DNA from: Acidobacteriota bacterium
GTDB lineage: Bacteria > Acidobacteriota > Terriglobia > Terriglobales > Acidobacteriaceae
Reading direction: 5' to 3'
DNA length: 8,365 nucleotides
NCBI GenBank assembly: GCA_021779695.1
Contig: JAJYAE010000193.1
Coordinates: 1 to 8,365, forward strand
The position numbers and the translations under genes are program-made. How positions within the stretch are numbered: position 1 is the stretch's first letter; the number at the start of each line of letters is the position of its first letter. The notes beneath the pieces were generated by a model. That model was not told the DNA's origin. It saw only the letters and a program-made list of their open reading frames with translations, and made no database searches. This document shows positions 6,080 to 8,365 of this stretch, one piece after another.

Positions 6080-6108
6080 ATTTTCGCAATTCACTCCGAA
6101 AAATGCAA
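6080..6108 (-). promoter_or_regulatory. Tentative promoter for the reductase-cysG leader
   Basis: GAAAAT (6085-6080) resembles a -10 at four of six bases and lies 17 nt from TTGCAT (6108-6103), a half-matching -35. Initiation would fall near 6073, exactly where the 5' arm of the long inverted repeat begins. That agreement is the main argument; the hexamers themselves are weak. Confidence 0.25.
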
Positions 6109-6375
6109 CAACAAACTTCTCCGGCATCGGCAATCTCCACTCTCCAACGCAATCAGGAGTAGAAGCAACTCCTTTCTTCACCGACAGCTACAAGCTCTTT
6201 GCCGCCCCACCAGCCGCACAATTCTTTCCAGCGAGATCCTTCCTCATTGCTGTGCCATGGGTCACTGAGAGGCACGTTCTGACCGGCGCACCATAGCTCA
6301 CGTGTGCTCGGTGGAACTCCGCTCAGTTGCCGCAAACCGGCGGCGCTCCATCCTGTCGGTAGGGAACGGAGCCCA

Positions 6376-6393
6376 TCCCGGACACACGGGAGG
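6376..6393 (+). promoter_or_regulatory. amrS ribosome binding site partly held in a hairpin
   Basis: GGGAGG (6388-6393) lies six bases before the ATG at 6400 and fixes the start there, against a GTG 32 codons further upstream. TCCCG (6376-6380) can pair with CGGGA (6387-6391) around a 6-base loop, which would cover part of this SD. Whether that limits translation is unknown. Confidence 0.4.
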
Positions 6394-6399
6394 TGCTGC

Positions 6400-7566
6400 A
6401 TGGCAGTCAAATCTCCTCCCCGTCAAAAGCCGCAAACGGAGGCACTCTCGTCTTGCGCCCCACCGCAGAGCATCGCCGTGCTCGACAATCCACCGGGCTT
6501 CGGCAGCTCGGCCACGCTCAACTCTTCTCCGGACTCCAGCGAGGACACCCGATTCATCGCCGAGGCCCGTTTCTATCGCAAACTTCCTGATCGGAGAGTC
6601 CGCTGCACATTATGTCCGCGTCAGTGCAACCTCAGGGAAGGCGTTCGGGGCGATTGCGGCGTACGCGAAAATCGCCGCGGCTCTCTCTATACTCTCGTTC
6701 ACTCGCGTGTCTGCGCCGCTCACGTGGACCCCGTGGAGAAGAAGCCGTTTTTTCATTACATGCCCGGCAGCGTCGCATTCTCCATCGCCACGGCCGGCTG
6801 CAACGTACATTGCAGGTTCTGCCAGAATTGGGAGCTCTCGCAGGCGCGGCCGGAAGACGCTCCCAGCCAATACCTGCCACCCGATAAGGTCGTCGCTCTC
6901 GCACGGCAGTCGAATTGTCCCACCATCGCGTTCACCTATACCGAGCCCATCGTGGCCAGCGAATTTTTAATCGAGACGGCGGACGTCGCGCACCAGAACG
7001 GCATCCATACGATCGCAATTTCAAATGGCTACATACATAAGAATGCGCTACCGTCCGTCTACGGTCGCATGGATGCCGTCAAAATCGATCTGAAGGCCTT
7101 TTCTGACGCCTACTACCACAAGGTCGTCATCGGTCAGCTCAATCCCGTGCTCGACACTCTGGTGGCGCTCCTCTCGCTCGGAAAGTGGATAGAGATCGTC
7201 TACCTGCTCGTCCCAACGCTCAACGACAGTGACAACGAACTGACCGCACTGGCGCGCTGGATCAAAGCGAATCTGGGGCTCGACGTGCCGCTTCACTTCT
7301 CCCAGTTTTTTCCCGACTATAAATTGGCGCATTTGCCTCCGACCCCAATCGCAACGCTCGAGCACGCCCGTCAGATCGCTCTCGGAGAAGGCATTCGCTT
7401 TGTCTACATCGGCAATGTGCCTCGTCACCCCGCGGAGAATACCTACTGCCCACAATGCAGTCGCCTCCTCGTGGAGCGCAGCAGATACGAGATCCGCCAA
7501 ATGATCATCGTCGAAAATGCCTGTCCATTTTGCCATGAGTCCATTCCGGGAATGTGGAGCGATTAA
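6400..7566 (+). CDS. amrS: AmmeMemoRadiSam system radical SAM enzyme
   Basis: This 388-residue radical SAM protein belongs to the AMMECR1-Memo-RadicalSAM system, whose substrate and product are not established as far as I know. After a proline/serine-rich, poorly conserved stretch (1-50), a cysteine cluster CTLCPRQC...C (C69, C72, C76, C86) precedes the radical SAM site CNVHCRFC (134-141), the Cx3Cx2C motif that binds a [4Fe-4S] cluster and SAM. FTYTEP (178-183), SNGY (208-211) and DAVKIDLKAF (225-234) follow within the partial TIM barrel. Two CxxC pairs, CPQC (350-353) and CPFC (375-378), form a zinc-ribbon-like tail ending in IPGMW, a usual ending in this family. The start is ATG 6400 with GGGAGG six bases upstream. 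It lies 49 bases before amrB, in an evident operon that diverges from the sulfite reductase operon. Confidence 0.93.
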   Translation: MAVKSPPRQKPQTEALSSCAPPQSIAVLDNPPGFGSSATLNSSPDSSEDTRFIAEARFYRKLPDRRVRCTLCPRQCNLREGVRGDCGVRENRRGSLYTLVHSRVCAAHVDPVEKKPFFHYMPGSVAFSIATAGCNVHCRFCQNWELSQARPEDAPSQYLPPDKVVALARQSNCPTIAFTYTEPIVASEFLIETADVAHQNGIHTIAISNGYIHKNALPSVYGRMDAVKIDLKAFSDAYYHKVVIGQLNPVLDTLVALLSLGKWIEIVYLLVPTLNDSDNELTALARWIKANLGLDVPLHFSQFFPDYKLAHLPPTPIATLEHARQIALGEGIRFVYIGNVPRHPAENTYCPQCSRLLVERSRYEIRQMIIVENACPFCHESIPGMWSD

Positions 7567-7615
7567 ATGCGAATGCCCTTGAAGCGCTGTCGCGCACGAT
7601 GAAAGGAGAGGCCCG

Positions 7616-8365
7616 ATGGCACTGTCACGTTCACACCCCCATGCACGCGAAATGCGCGGCTTGAGTGCCACTGCGGCCCAGGCCATCCGCGAGGCTGGAG
7701 TTGCCGGGGCTTTCTATCCTTCCGATCCGGTTCGTCTCAAGGGAATGATGGACGTCATGCTTGCGGGGGTCGATACCCAGCCTCTGCAAGGAGAGATCCT
7801 GGCCCTTCTCGCACCCCACGCAGGATATGTCTATTCCGGTCCCGTAGCAGCTTTCTCGTATGCCGCAATCAAAGGGCATGGGTATGAGCGCGTCATCGTC
7901 ATTGCGCCATCCCACTTCGTGTCTGTTCGCTTCACATCCGTGTATGAGGGCGACGGATATGAAACGCCGCTTGGCGTGATTCCTGTCGACACGGACTTTG
8001 TTCACCGGCTCGTCGAAGCCGATCCCGGCAGTCGCCTCTCCAGTCAGGCGCATCTTGCCTCGGCGGAAGCCAGCGAGCACGCCATCGAAGTGCAGTTACC
8101 CTGGTTGCAGCATGTTCTTGGTCCCTTCTCGCTCGTTCCCATCATCATGGGAGATCAGTCCTATGCCAGCTGCCGTAGTCTTGGCGGCGCATTGGCCACC
8201 TTGCTCGACGAACAGGGAGTCTCCCGCCACGAAAGCCCGCCCCCAAGGCGCAAAACGCTCATCGTTGCCAGTTCCGATCTGTCCCACTACTTTCCATCGG
8301 AAAGCGCCTCCGTGATGGACCATCACACCCTCGCGGCCATTGAAGCCTGGGACTACGCCACCATG
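7616..8365 (+). CDS. amrB: AmmeMemoRadiSam system protein B (Memo family), 3' end outside the window
   Basis: The frame is open for 250 codons to the right edge, with no stop. The ATG at 7616 has AGGAG seven bases upstream. Family marks are VAGAFYPSDP (29-38), which opens the Memo fold, LLAPHAGYVYSG (64-75), IAPSHF (96-101), EHAIEVQLPWLQ (154-165) and SSDLSHYF (219-226). H68 and H100 correspond by position to metal-site histidines in human MEMO1; the cysteine ligand expected near residue 270 would lie beyond the edge. Memo proteins resemble extradiol dioxygenases in fold, and the human protein binds metal, but the bacterial reaction is unknown. The N-terminus is some 20 residues longer than usual; an internal ATG at codon 13 is a weaker alternative start. 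amrA (AMMECR1 domain) would be expected downstream. Confidence 0.92.
   Translation, partial: MALSRSHPHAREMRGLSATAAQAIREAGVAGAFYPSDPVRLKGMMDVMLAGVDTQPLQGEILALLAPHAGYVYSGPVAAFSYAAIKGHGYERVIVIAPSHFVSVRFTSVYEGDGYETPLGVIPVDTDFVHRLVEADPGSRLSSQAHLASAEASEHAIEVQLPWLQHVLGPFSLVPIIMGDQSYASCRSLGGALATLLDEQGVSRHESPPPRRKTLIVASSDLSHYFPSESASVMDHHTLAAIEAWDYATM

Larger units (their letters stand above)
6074..6399. other. Divergent intergenic region between the reductase leader and amrS
   Basis: The gap of about 500 bases between the two divergent genes (5899-6399) has no convincing gene. Its left part is the reductase leader and promoter. A plus-strand frame of 74 codons, ATG at 6072 to TAG at 6296, has an AGGAGA eight bases upstream. 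Its product has no recognisable domain, its base use is not gene-like, and it overlaps the opposite promoter; I give it about 0.15. A near-palindrome GCTCACGTGTGC (6296-6307) with a CACGTG core could bind a regulator of amrS. No clear plus-strand -35/-10 pair was found. Confidence 0.4.

Noticed and set aside
6072..6296. Small plus-strand gene of 74 codons with AGGAGA upstream
   Set aside because: The SD is acceptable, but the product is domainless, its base use is not gene-like, and it overlaps the opposite-strand promoter and leader. Kept only as a remark.
7567..7602. Twelve-codon frame between amrS and amrB
   Set aside because: It is too short, has no SD, and is not distinguishable from chance.
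7048..7686. Minus-strand frame of 212 codons opposite amrS/amrB
   Set aside because: It lies opposite the conserved radical SAM barrel and has no recognisable domain; it is a shadow of high-GC coding sequence.

Overview
The window looks like a chromosomal segment from a GC-rich soil-type bacterium, most likely an acidobacterium (Acidobacteriota, Terriglobales-like). This rests on recognisable family flavour: an acidobacterial-style PMT glycosyltransferase N-terminus, a decayed InlB-B-repeat/Ig-like surface-protein remnant, and a PfkB/mtnP pairing. It does not rest on any marker gene, so the placement is inference. Six genes read clearly. No tRNA, rRNA, IS element, CRISPR array or phage gene was seen.

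Layout. Positions 1-2390 (minus strand) hold a three-gene run: mtnP (5'-methylthioadenosine phosphorylase, TTG start at 2325), then a PfkB-family sugar/nucleoside kinase, then the N-terminal third of a membrane glycosyltransferase of the PMT/GT39 type that leaves the window at base 1. Positions 2426-2826 hold a frameshifted remnant of a secreted repeat protein. Positions 2823-5898 (minus strand) are a two-gene sulfur assimilation operon: a siroheme-[4Fe-4S] sulfite/nitrite reductase followed by a fused siroheme synthase (CysG type) that makes its prosthetic group. Upstream of the reductase is a leader of about 175 nt with a strong intrinsic terminator, a 9-bp long-range inverted repeat, and an upstream segment that copies one terminator arm. 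This is the architecture of a transcription attenuator or riboswitch. Positions 6400-8365 (plus strand, divergent) hold amrS and the start of amrB, two parts of the AmmeMemoRadiSam system, whose chemistry is not settled as far as I know. The third member (amrA) would be expected just outside the window.

How the genes fit together. The reductase uses siroheme, and the adjacent cysG product makes siroheme from uroporphyrinogen III. The shared leader RNA suggests that both are switched off together when some sulfur- or tetrapyrrole-related signal is high. mtnP salvages the methylthioadenosine left by S-adenosylmethionine use, and enzymes of this family may also take 5'-deoxyadenosine, the by-product of radical SAM enzymes such as AmrS. 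Sulfur/SAM metabolism is therefore a loose common theme, but no shared transcript is implied between the divergent halves.

Three of the six genes appear to start with TTG (mtnP, cysG, the glycosyltransferase). For mtnP and cysG, strong Shine-Dalgarno sequences fix the start well inside the longest open frame. The most interesting element is the sulfite reductase leader, which I cannot match to a riboswitch class I know.
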